Of a DNA stretch of 64,000 bases, positions 48,901 to 59,199 are shown piece by piece (positions within the stretch are counted from its first letter, which is position 1; every line of letters begins with the position of its first letter). Position numbers and translations under genes: made by a program. The stretch is from Lithospermum erythrorhizon (Eukaryota; Streptophyta; Magnoliopsida; Boraginales; Boraginaceae): assembly GCA_019722365.1 (NCBI GenBank), contig JADFUC010001213.1, forward strand, positions 304,283 through 368,282, in the 5' to 3' direction. Below the pieces are notes generated by a model. The model was not told the DNA's origin and made no database searches. It worked only from the letters and a program-made list of their open reading frames with translations.

Positions 48901-50103
48901 GCCAGTGAAAACTTATATACTTATATAAAGTGTAGAACCAGTAAGTATATAGCTAAATAAAGAACCTGTGAACATCTAAAAACACTGCACAACCATACAT
49001 GGAAAACTCTAGAAGATAGATAGATGTCACAGAGCACAAACAAATTAGTTAAGCAATACAACTAGAATCAAACACTTGTGTTCCAACAAAACATTGATTA
49101 CATCCCAAAACTAAGTCACTGTTCATTTTCCCCGAGTGAGACACATTCATCAGCATAACCAAACCAACCAAAGCATTGTCCCACTAAGCGGGGTCGCAAA
49201 TTTGACGATTATTAAAAATATATATCCCAAAACTAAGTCAATGTTCACTTTCCCAGAGAGTACCGTGTACCCATTAGCATGTCAACTAATTAAGAAAATG
49301 TTGATATATATGAAGCAAAAGACTTCATCTTTATGCAAAAATTCAAAATGGGGTTCTCAATTCTAAAACACCCAATAAAGGAAACAAATCAAAGATTCTA
49401 ATCTTTATGCAAAATTCAAATATGGGTTTGGCGTAAAATAACTCCAACCAACTTTATTTGTTATTACAAATATACATAACAATAATCCATAAGTATTTGC
49501 GAAACCAGAATTTTTATACAGCTGACCAATGAACTAATATTCCAATGAAGAAAAGTATACAAATTTAGGACGAACAACATAAATTTGAATAAATAAATAA
49601 TAAAAATCAAAATTAACCAACTTTATTTGTTATTACAAATAGACAAAACAATAAACTATAAGCATTTGCGGAACCAGAATCTTTATACAAATGAGCAATG
49701 AACTAATATTCCAATGAAGAAAAATATACACATATAAAGACAAACATCGTAAATTTTAAATAAACGATTTTTCAAAATTTTAGAGTTCTTGCCCCTTCAG
49801 TGGAGGAACTGGTTCCTAATTTTTTAAAATTAATTTTATTAAATATTTTTTATAAAAACTATAATTATTTTAAAAATTATATTATTTGCCCCTTAAATAT
49901 TTATATTTTTTATTATCAAGTAATCCGTTCTTATAAAAAATTGTGCACAGTGACTAGTGGCTTACCTGTAACAACATAGTAGTGGTTCCATGAGGTAAGA
50001 AGCCATGAAAAGGTTTAATCTTCAAACTTCTTTTACTACAACTAACAACAATAACACTTCTGCTGCAACTTATAGGTTTTTGCATATGCAAACAACCCTC
50101 CAT
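37592..50103 (-). CDS. SS3: Starch synthase III, chloroplastic/amyloplastic (GT5 glucosyltransferase), 16 coding exons
   Basis: The enzyme adds glucose from ADP-glucose to growing glucan chains in plastids and makes the long chains of amylopectin. Exons (minus): 49966-50103, 48486-48516, 46959-48389, 45981-46195, 45499-45769, 45072-45247, 44488-44595, 43429-43538, 41720-41825, 40870-41040, 40561-40689, 39748-39930, 38728-38859, 38535-38646, 38158-38281, 37592-37721: 3567 nt, 1188 aa, all GT..AG and in phase. Residues 1-56 are a Ser/Lys-rich transit-like start; 57-300 an acidic variable region; three CBM53 starch-binding modules lie at about 305-388, 482-580 and 643-735, with a Glu/Arg-rich coiled coil at about 396-461. 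The GT5 domain has K754-VGGLGDVV across an exon junction, [42 protein letters not shown] and K1102-TGGL. The length fits dicot SSIII. Exon 2 is only 31 nt with a weak acceptor, the least certain junction. SFSLVGTE in exon 8 differs from the usual SFSWGGTE. Confidence 0.96.
40157..40327 (-). mobile_element. Probable tRNA-derived SINE in starch synthase III intron 11
   Basis: On the minus strand the complement of 40265-40277 reads TGTAGTGGTAAGG, like a tRNA box A, and the complement of 40227-40237, GATTCGAGTCA, is like box B. The words between them, 'cctctaactgaaagg', are typical of a common plant SINE. Nine bases, ACACTTACA, flank it at 40148-40156 and about 40327-40335 and could be the target duplication, with a T run (minus-strand A tail) near 40172. 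The ends are uncertain. Confidence 0.6.
41826..43428 (-). other. Starch synthase III intron 8, the longest intron (1603 bp)
   Basis: The intron runs between exons that split the NG|YFW codon. It holds no gene. A short tandem duplication 'gaagcaaatgacatt(t/c)cactag' occurs at about 42580 and 42608. Confidence 0.85.
45941..45969. repeat. TG/CA microsatellite beside a splice donor of starch synthase III
   Basis: About 14 TG units. In the transcript they are CA units starting 11 bases into intron 4, right after the donor GTCAGT at 45980. Confidence 0.95.
48517..49965 (-). other. Starch synthase III intron 1 with several repeats
   Basis: The 1449-bp intron separates the transit-peptide exon from the rest. 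It holds a diverged tandem duplication of about 170 bp (49444-49614 and 49615-49770, sharing 'aaccaactttatttgttatt' and 'gaactaatattccaatgaag'), a pair of 30-bp copies 'atcccaaaactaagtcaatg' (about 49103 and 49224), and two phrases typical of dispersed plant SINE-like repeats: 'cattgtcccactaagcgggg' at about 49174 and 'gaggctcccacccaagtgtg' at 48650. Confidence 0.75.
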
Positions 50104-50865
50104 TTTTGGAAGCTCTGCAATGTTATCTGCTAGTTTATTATAAAACGAAATCAGTATAATATGACATTCAAAAGAATATCAGAAGAAACTCAAGTGTACT
50201 ATAAATAACACTCTACTCATGTGAACATTGAGATCCCAAATATTGGCCATAAATCATTTTTTTTGGACAAAACTAGATATTAAATGAAATATAATTAGTT
50301 TAATTAAATGCTTTAATTGCATAGCCCCATACAATGATATTTTCGATCTTTTTACTTGTCATTTAAACTTATGTACAATTATTAATAAATGTTTCTTTGT
50401 ACCCTTATTTATAAGCATTTACGAATCTGGACTTCATAAGTAATTCTCATAAAATATTCAAATTAAAGAAGAAATAATGAATCAAATACATTTAATGTTT
50501 AGGGATATAATAGAAAAAAAATGTGCTAACAAAAGCTGCATAAGAAATATGTAAATCTATTAAGAAAAAAATTAAGCTGAAATTTTGCCAAGATTTGACA
50601 AGTTGAAAAAACTGTATGAGTAATAATAAAATAAATTAAAGCAAAACTTTATTTCATTCCGCCACCGGACTATGCAATAGTTTTTAATTTGCCCTCTCAA
50701 CTATTTATCTTTTCATTTTTCCCCTCTATTTATTTTTTGTGTTCAAATGGATGAAATCTATTTTATAAAAGGTAATTTATTGATTGAACAAATATGAGAT
50801 TATCAGCGGGTCTATTTAAAAAATTGGTCTCTTTTCATTAAATAAAAAAAGTTTAATTTTATTAA
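50104..50865 (-). promoter_or_regulatory. Proximal upstream region of starch synthase III
   Basis: About 760 bp of AT-rich DNA between the start codon and the nearest transposon relic must hold the leader and core promoter. No single TATA box can be chosen; TATAATAA (complement of about 50138-50145) and TATAAAAT (about 50760) are candidates. Confidence 0.4.
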
Positions 50866-51560
50866 AATAACTGAAATAGAATAATAAATAGAGAGAACGG
50901 GAGAATTGAGGAAGAAATATTTTATTCCTTATAGTCAATATAATACATATGTGGCCTATTTATTGGTTTTAATAGAGGTAGACTTGATAACTAACTTATC
51001 CTACTTTCTAGCTAGATGATTTACATCCACTAATAGATAATGATTAGTAATACTTCCCTTGATGTCCAATCATTACTAAAAAAAATTCTTGTGGGATAAA
51101 AACTCAGTGAAAGAAAAAAAAATGCATTATTCTTAACATATGCATACAATGTTGCCTCATTAAAGCCTTAATAACAAGATACATTAGTGCTCAAATAATA
51201 CTTAAATAAGGTAGTTCAGGACCAATTAATTCTTTATTATCTTCTCTTGACCTAAATGGGTCTTCGCTCACATCTAGTGATCTTACAATTATCAGGATGA
51301 TCAATGAATGTGACTTAATCCATATAAAATTGTTACCTTTTTCACATATGTCTTTTGGTATACGAATATTCTTTTATTCAAGTGATTTGTTTTTTTATCC
51401 AAAATATTTCATCTCAAATTTCTTCTTCAAACATTTGATAGTTTTTGGAAGTTCTTTTTAAAACTTCTTCAAATTTGTACAAAAACAAATGTTGCTAACA
51501 TTTAGAGATGACAGACTAGTTATTCGTGGACATTCCATTTTGTGAGAATTAAATCATAAT
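50866..51560 (-). mobile_element. Copia fragment: RT C-terminus fused to a 3' LTR
   Basis: On the minus strand 51180-51340 reads DPFRSREDNKELIGPELPYL then ALMYL, the C-terminal reverse transcriptase block of copia elements (usual DPFRP.ED.E..GPEVPYLSAIGALMYLA). Soon after, the coding match ends and a 'caagggaagt' polypurine-like tract at about 51060 leads into a short LTR-like stretch down to about 50866. The RNase H is missing, so an internal deletion joined RT to the LTR. It lies less than 1 kb upstream of the starch synthase start codon. Confidence 0.75.
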
Positions 51561-53790
51561 TTTTAGTAGATTTTTACATAAATCTTACAATATATCATAA
51601 TTCTTATATATTGTAAACATTTAAAATGAAAGTACTGACGTTTTTAGACAAATACATAGCATAGAATTCTCGCAACTTTGCAAATTCTCTCAAGCAAGTT
51701 TTTTTCTCCAAACTTGCTTTTTTATCAAATATCATCTTATTGAATGCTAATTATTCCTCGCTTTAAGTGGGACTGATCTTATTCTCATCCGCAAATTGTA
51801 TCTGTTTTCTTTTTTCCCCATTCTCACCCTTTTGTTTTTATATCTTTAGCATTAAAAAATCAGACAAACATTCCTACTTTTAGATTTTACTCGCCTTTTT
51901 TGTCCCCTCTCCTTCCTCTGTATTTACTACAACAGCCAAGTTTAACACGCCAAACAATGTCCAAAGCCCTTCTTTGTGTGTGTCAAAGTGAGAGTCCCCA
52001 TCTGGGCACCCCTTGTTTCTTGATAAAGGATTTACGATTGCCGACTCACGAGCTAATCCTTGTTTTGATAATAATGAAATTACATTTAAGCACTAATAAT
52101 TATTTAAGTTACTTCTATAATAAGCCTCCGTTGGTATTTTCGCAATGTTAATCAAGTGAAGTCACCATCAGATTTAGTTTAAGTCTTTATGCGATCTTAA
52201 GGCGCTTGTGCGAATTCTCAACTTATGAAATTACTTAGTTTCGATTAGAGAGATATTTTAAATGGTAAATCTTTCTCAAATTACGAAGTTCGATTTTTCT
52301 TTGGAATCGCTTTGTATAAACTTGTTCTGATTAATCTACACTTGTACTTCTACGAAATCGAAAGCAAATGACCTGTGGTCATCTTAGGATCGATTTGAAT
52401 AAGATGAAAGTTGCTGACCAAGCTAGGAAAATGTTGCATTACGACCGGGCAAAATCGCCCCCGACCGCCTCTACAGTGAGCCCCATTTCCTTCGAAAGAG
52501 TTCAAATCGCTCTCAATCGCCTCGTTGAGGCCGGGTTGCTTGTACTTTCTAACCGCTTTTAAAAGTGAATCGGGTCCCTCAATCGCCCCCGTAGGCTCGA
52601 TACAGAGTCGACGCGCGTATTTCATTACGATTTTTAACCTTATAAAAGTATTTCATCACATTTCAAACCTAACTTTTGTAACACTTTCTACACTTTAATC
52701 TCAATTGTTCCAAAGGAAAAGCAGTCAATTCTTAATCATTCTTAGCTTATTAATTTGTGAGAAATTCTATTAGAGCTTAAATTGTATTACTTTTATTCAT
52801 CAATGGTGATTTTGTCAAGGCGGTTTTTTAGAAAGGGTCAATTAGTTGTAAGCTAGCGTTTCTAGGTGTACTAGAAGTTACCTCTAGGCTGCGCTGACTC
52901 TGGAACGCTCGGGTGGTCGTCCGAGGCTGCTCGGTGAGCTTCTCGAGCCGTCGCTTGTAGGCGTAGTGTCTAGTGGGATCAAGTAGAGGTGTATTTCTCT
53001 TGAGTTGTTTGTTTCAGACGCCAGAAAAGTCGAACCCGGATATAATACACGAGGTTACTTTTCCAAATCCTGTCGAAAGCCATGGTCGAATATCAGTTCG
53101 GCCAAGCTCGCTATATCGCTGCATTCTCTCTAACCTTACACTATTTATTATTGTCAATTTCTATCATTGTTATTGCAAGAAATTGATTATAGGTTGATCA
53201 GGTATGTAATCAGATAATTGTGTGAATTGTTTTTAATCTTTAAATTGAATTGAAATAGTTTATTAGCGTTACTAATTCGATTAATCTGCTTATAACTATT
53301 CACTAGCTTAAAAAATCGCAGGGTTTCAACTCTGATATGTTATCCCATCTACCCCCTTAGGATCGCATATAGTCTACCGCGAGGTAATGTGATGCAGTCA
53401 CTATAGTTGATCTTAATATCTCGTAGTACGATCATGGGCGCCATTTTCAAGAGAGAAGCCATTCCTCGCTTTCAGTCTCCTTATTTTGACGGGTACTAAT
53501 TATGATTATTGAGTCGCATTTACGGAGACGCTTATGTGCATAAGACTATACATTATGGCAGGCATATAGTCAAGTGAAGGTCCATTTACACTCCAAGAGA
53601 TCGAGAGTTTTCCATGGAAGTAGTTCAACCTCGAAATTATATATTTGAAAGCTTAATAAGACGGATGAGATAGCGATTAAGTGAAAAGAAAAGGAAAAGC
53701 ATAATGCTCGGCTAAGAGAAGCTGCGGAAAGAAAAAGTGGATGTTTCCTCGCGGTTAAGAGATTATTACGAAGTTTTGGTTATTGAATGA
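51561..53790 (+). repeat. Probable 5' LTR and leader of the second copia element
   Basis: No protein-coding signal. The segment around 52800-53190, with 'gtcaattagttgtaagctag', 'gcgctgactctggaacgctc' and an '..acacgaggttac..' run ahead of T-rich DNA, looks like the transcribed part of a copia LTR. The element's gag begins downstream. No second copy is present to define the LTR ends. Confidence 0.4.
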
Positions 53791-56700
53791 AGAAGATAAG
53801 AAGAATCTATCCTTGAATGCAAAGAACTAACGCTCTTCACAACGCCTAGCTTGTAAGAGTATGGAAGAATCAAGGCTTACAAGACCGCCAAGGAAGTGTG
53901 GGATTATCTTGAGATGGCTCATGTTGGTACCTCAATAGCCAAGAATAGAAAGATCCATCTTCTTACCAAAGAGTATGAGGCCTTCGGCATTTGTGAGCGG
54001 AGAATATATCACGGTTACTAAAGCTTATCAACTTGATTGTGAACAATCTTCAAGGACTTGGCAAAGTCATACCAATGGGAAGTCTAACAATAAGTGTGCC
54101 TCATCGAGGAAGCAAATAATGTGAGTGAAATTCCTATGAATGAAATCATGGGGAACTCAATGAGGAAGAGTTAGTTGTCAAAGAAACAAAGCAAAGTGAA
54201 AAAGGCCAAGTAAAAAACTCCAACTCTTGCTTTATGGACCAACACAAACCTCAAAGGGAATATCAAAGTTATGATGAAAACTCCGAGGAGGAGTTTGAAG
54301 CCGAAGAGGAGGAAGTAGCACATGTGGTTTGTCTCATGGCCCAAGAAAGTGAGGTATCTTGATCTACCCCTTATAATGAAATTTCTATTGATAATTATAT
54401 CGGGATGGAGAAGACTAAGTGGTGTCATGATTTCATGTATAAATTTTTTGAAATTCTTTTTAGAAAGGAACAAATAATTAATCTTGAGCAACAAAACTTA
54501 ACAAAAGAAAGTTTCAATGCTTGAAAATAAAATTGAAGCTTTGACAACCTACGCCAATAGTGAGTTTATTTCTACGATACAAGAAAACTTGGCTTCTCGA
54601 ACAATAAACTTGAAGATTTGAAACTTGAAAATGAAACACTTCTTAAAGGTCTCAACAAGTTTTCGAAAGAAAAAATACCTTGATGAAATTTAACTCAAAA
54701 GTTTCCTTTAATAAAAGTATGTTGATATCATTTTTTGCTTATCTTTCAAACAAAACAACAACGCCTCTTTCTCTCTTCCTCGCATAAAGATCCTAAATTT
54801 GTTGCTCCATCAATGAAAAAGAAAATGCTTTTTCAAAACGGATCATTCTTCATTCAAAAGCAAATGAATCAAGGAAAACTTTTATTAAAACTAAAACTCC
54901 AAAGTTAAAATGCACATTTTGTGAACATGGGAATCATTTAACTCGTTTTTGTCCCATCAAGAGACTTTGTGATTTGGGAACCTTGATTCCCTTAGAGAAA
55001 GGGCCTAAGTGGGTGGTTAAAAAACCTCATTTGGTCAAGATAATATAAAAGGACCCAAAGTGACTTGGGTACCTAGTGTGAGATCTTGATTTGTTTGTAG
55101 GAAAAGCCGCATAAATTCAAGGGGCAAATGTTCGATCGCTGGATGGGGGTGTTCAAGACATACGTCTGTAATGTATCATTATTCCTAAAAGCTTGCAAAC
55201 AAGGTTCATCAAATGTAACTTTCGAAACAATAATGAGCAAAGCAAAAATTATTATTGGCAAAGGTTGATCGAGAAAATGATTCGATCAAAATAAGAAATG
55301 TCTTATTAGTAAAAGACTTAAAATTTAACTTGGCTGAAATAGATGCCAACTTAGAAATGAGTTTATGTTTCCTTTTAAACATGATAAATGTGTTATTACT
55401 CATTGTCCTTCATCTCTTGTTCTGCATGCCTTTAAAAAAGGAAATGTATATTATTTGAACTTTGATAAGACAAACCCCTTTACTAAGAAAGTTAGTCGAA
55501 AGGAGCCTCAAGATGTAAACAATTATTTGCAAGGTAGAACTCATGAGGATCTTCCGACATAATGAAAATAGGATAGAAATCATCCCCTTGAGAAATTATT
55601 GTTGATCCATCAAAAGGGGTAACCACTTGATGCTCTAGTAGAAACTTTTGTTACATAATGCTTTTGTCTCTTAAATTGTATCTTTTAATGTCAAACATGC
55701 CTTAGTTGATCCGGAATGAGTTTTGTCTATGCAAAAAGAACTTGAACAATTTGAAAGATATAAAGTGTGACATTTGGTTGAAAGACCATGTTCACCTTTA
55801 GCTATTGAAATTAAATGATTTTTAGAAATAGACTTGATGAATCTGGAGAAATCCTTTTAAACAAGAGTCGGTTGGTTGTTCAAGGATATAGTCGAGTTAT
55901 GCATTTTTTTAAGAAACTTTTCGCATCGGTAGCGGGGCTTCGAATCCATTAGACTTTTTTAACACCTTTTTCTCACAGCACATGATCTTCAAACTTTATC
56001 AAATGGATGTCAAAAGTACATTTTTAAATGGTTTTTCAGAAGAAGAAGTCTATGTTGAACAACTACCAGGTTTGAAAATCTAAAATTTCCAAATTATGTT
56101 TATAAGCACCTAGGGCTTGGTATGGGAAATTAAGTTCAAATCTAATTGCAAATGGTTTTCAAAAGGGAAAGGTCGACTCTACCTTATTCTTGAAAACTAA
56201 GGGCAAACATATCATTATAGTACAAATTTATGTTGATGATATTATATTTGGTGCTACTAATGAAAGTTTGTGCAAGGAATTTTCTACCATGATGACTAAT
56301 GAGTTTGAAATGAGCATGATGGGGAGCTAAATTTCTTCTTGGGCTTACAAGTGAAACAATTGAAAGATGGAATCTTCGTGAATCAAAGTAAATTTACCAA
56401 GGAGTTCTTTAAGAAGTATGACATGGTAGATGTGAAAGAGGCAAGCACTCCAATGGCAACCGCTACCAAGTTAGAAAAAGATGAAAGAAGGTGAAAATAT
56501 GAACGTTATTTCATATCAGTATGATTAGGCTTCTTCTCTATCTTTTAGCATCTGAACCCGATATCATGTTTTCGGTATGCTTATGTGCTAGGTTTCAAGC
56601 TTGTCCAAAAGTCATCTTAAAGCAGATTAAAGGATCTTTACTTTAGGTACCTTAAAGGGAACAATAGAATATGGTATTTCGTATCCTAAGGGTAAGTATT

Positions 56701-57180
56701 TTGATCTAGTAGGCTATTCGGATGTAGACTTTGCGGTTTATACTCTAGATAGAAAAAGCACTAGCGGAACATGCCATTTTGTCAACAAGATGAAAAAGTC
56801 ATGACCTTGTGAACTCCTATGTTTTTTTGTCAACAGGGCAGACGTCCACCACAGCGACAACATTAACAAAAAATAAACAAAATGTCTTCTCCCAGAGCTT
56901 TTGACGAGAATGCGCCCCGTTAAAACACAGAAGATGCTCAAGAGAGTTTAGGATGAGAGACGCAAAGATTTGTATTGGCATCTCTAATAATAAAGGGGTT
57001 AGTTAGAAAAACCATTGAAGGATGTAAAATTTACACCAACAACTCATCAACTAACAAGAATGGAAACTCATAAAAAAATGTGGATTCATTTAGGAAGTCA
57101 TTTTAACGGCTTCAATCCTCCTCAAGAACTCTAGGTCTCACTTCATTTATTTGTCACTGATGTTTTCACTTCGCAGATTT
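53791..57180 (+). mobile_element. Ty1/copia retrotransposon relic, plus strand
   Basis: Gag: about 53845-53990 reads TAKEVWDYLEMAHVGTSIAK then KIHLLTKEYEAF, the UBN2-type gag block. 54240-54360 has SYDENSEEEFEAEEEE, and 54905-54960 has CTFCEHGNHLTRFC, a CCHC knuckle with Asn in place of the usual Gly. GAG-pre-integrase: 55255-55345 reads IKIRNVLLVKDLKFNLAEID. Integrase is largely deleted. Reverse transcriptase pieces lie at 55690-56340 (QFERYK..HLVERP, MDVKSTF, YVDDIIF near 56230). RNase H: 56710-56790 reads GYSDVDFAVYTLDRKSTSGT then CHFVNK. Frameshifts and stops are frequent. The element has its order right but is dead. Confidence 0.88.
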
Positions 57181-57735
57181 GTTCTAGGCATTTTAGCAAG
57201 ATTGAAAGAAGTAAGGAGTGGAAAAGAATGAAGAAATGGTACATGTTTGCAAGTTATTTTGGTTCTCAATTAATGTTGGTTGTTTTGTAAACTTACTTGA
57301 TATAACAATTAGTACCTTTAATTTATCACATTGTGTTTCTAAGAGTTGTAGTATGTATGGCATTTTGAATAACACCGGATATGATGTATTGGATGATTTC
57401 ATTTAAATTTATGCATTATCTATATAAAAAAATTATTTAGAATTTGTTGATGTTACTCTTTTTTTTTTACAATACTTATCTATGTTACTCATTCATATGA
57501 AGAAACTTAATTTTCTATTATTGAAATGCTGAGAATAAATATTCTTAACATAAATGCCTTTAGGTAGGTTTAATAAGATTTTGTATTCACAAATACGATC
57601 ATGAGTTTTTAAATAGTGTTTCATTTATTTTGCATTCCCTTACTATCATAACTATTTTTATGTTGATCAACACATAGGGGCTGCCAGCGAACGTGATAAC
57701 CGGTTCCGCTCGGTGCTTGACACCAAAATCCCTAC
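57181..57735. other. AT-rich intergenic DNA
   Basis: No gene or clear repeat recognised. A 3' LTR of the copia element was not identified with confidence. Confidence 0.45.
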
Positions 57736-58082
57736 TCGATTACCCATTCGATTGACTATCGAGTCGGATTAAGATTGAATGTATTGCTCAATATATGAAA
57801 CAATCGAATAATTACCCGACTCGATAATGTACATGCACCCGATACCCGTTAAAACCAGACTCACATTTGTATGTATAAAATAAACAAAGTAACCCGATAT
57901 CCGTTCGACACTCCGCCAAAAACCTGACTCGATACCTGCTCGATTGACTTTCGGGCCAGACTAGATGAAAAAAAATCATCGATACCCGAAACACTCAGAT
58001 AATTACCCGACTCGATAAAATGTTTATCCGACCAAGTTACCCGGTGCATGTTCGAACCCGTCTCGATAACTCCACTAGTCAC
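57736..58082. repeat. Two diverged copies of a repeat built on 'acccgactcgata'
   Basis: The copies, about 57736-57885 and 57930-58082, share in order 'ctcgattgact.tcg', 'aataattacccgactcgata', and 'cccgttaaaacc/cccgtctcgata'. The 20-base word 'gataattacccgactcgata' near 58000 is nearly the same as that near 57806. The pattern C(C)GA recurs at short intervals in both. Confidence 0.7.
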
Positions 58083-58559
58083 ACAAAATAAAAAATCTAC
58101 ACTATATGTAATGTGGGAAAGAAGCAATTGAAAATTATTTTGTGAAGCTCCATGTTCTCAAAAAGTAGTTAATACATACACGTGTTACTTTGTGAGAAAT
58201 CATAATATTTGATAGTTTACCTATTGTTTGTTAAATATGCTAAAACTATCGATTTTGTATTTGTTGGGTTTTTAAATTTAGCATCTGATTTGTTATGTGT
58301 GGGTAGATTATAATCTAATGTGGGAAGATGTGAGATGACACTTATTTCACAATTAATTTCATTTTTTCATATATGTTAATATAATTTTAATAATATTATT
58401 TAAATTATTTGCAACGATTAATATAAAGTATTTTATTAAATAATACTTAATTAGCGAAATTAATTTATCCCCAGCGGATGAAATTTAGTAAGAGTGAAAT
58501 GTCAAATTAAAATGAATCTTGAACTCCATAATAATATTTGAAAAACCTCTCAAATTTAC

Positions 58560-58720
58560 CGCTGGCGCCCCACCACACCCTCATTTTCCCGCCATTCCCA
58601 CCTCTACTTAAACCAACCCCTTGTTACCCTCATTTCTCATCTCATCTCTCATTTCTCATCTCATCTCTCTTTTAGTGTTCCAAATCCACACACTTTCAAG
58701 AAACACTCACAAAAATCATC
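58560..58720 (+). promoter_or_regulatory. Pyrimidine-rich leader of the small gene, with TCTCAT repeat
   Basis: Repeats of 'tctcatctcatctctcattt' at 58632-58675 form a CT-rich microsatellite just upstream of the ATG, as is common in plant 5' UTRs. The transcription start is not determined. Confidence 0.55.
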
Positions 58721-59035
58721 ATGAAATCTAGAGCTTCAAGATGCAATAGATCATCAACAACAACATTTTTAAAGCCAGGAGCTCTTGCACAGATCAGATA
58801 CTCGAAAATGGTTGCGAAATCGAGAGAAAAATATACCCGGGCCTTGATGAATTTGACCCGAATGGACCCCGTTTCGGAAGTAGTTGTTGATGGTGGTGAC
58901 GATGATGTTATTAGGAATGTTGGGTTGGAGGAAATTCCTTGTTTTATGCCGAATTTCAAGAATCGGTACCAATTGCCTCGGAGCATTTTACGCAAGAAGC
59001 TTGTAGCGATTATGCCTATTTTGACTGAATCTTGA
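58721..59035 (+). CDS. Small plant protein of unknown function, 104 aa
   Basis: A single uninterrupted frame starts at the first ATG after a CT-rich leader (context atcATGAA) and ends with a TGA at 59033. The protein is basic overall with an acidic DGGDDD middle. The N-terminal segment TTTFLKPGALAQIRYSKMVA resembles the FLKPGALA-(R/Q)-R-SK segment seen in small, uncharacterised dicot proteins, followed by a C-terminal PRSILRKKLVAIMPIL. No signal peptide, membrane segment or catalytic motif is visible. The segment-like family resemblance, the lack of any stop, the leader and the downstream AATAAA at 59169-59174 favour a real gene. No function is assigned. Confidence 0.75.
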   Translation: MKSRASRCNRSSTTTFLKPGALAQIRYSKMVAKSREKYTRALMNLTRMDPVSEVVVDGGDDDVIRNVGLEEIPCFMPNFKNRYQLPRSILRKKLVAIMPILTES

Positions 59036-59168
59036 TTTGTAGGTTATGATGTTTAGATCTTCAACAAGTTTTATTAGAGGATCTTGATTTTTGTTTGATG
59101 TATAATACATATGGAGTTTTGGTTTATTCTTATACACATTGAAAATGTAATGAAATAATGTTTTAGTA

Positions 59169-59174
59169 TGAATA
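59169..59174 (+). terminator. Candidate polyadenylation signal of the small gene
   Basis: AATAAA about 135 bases after the stop, in a T-rich context usual for plant 3' ends. Confidence 0.5.
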
Positions 59175-59199
59175 AAGTTTAATTTGGGTATACTTCAAT

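Noticed and set aside
58696..58995. 99-codon open frame, minus strand
   Set aside because: Antisense of the small plus-strand gene, which has the leader, start and polyadenylation signal.
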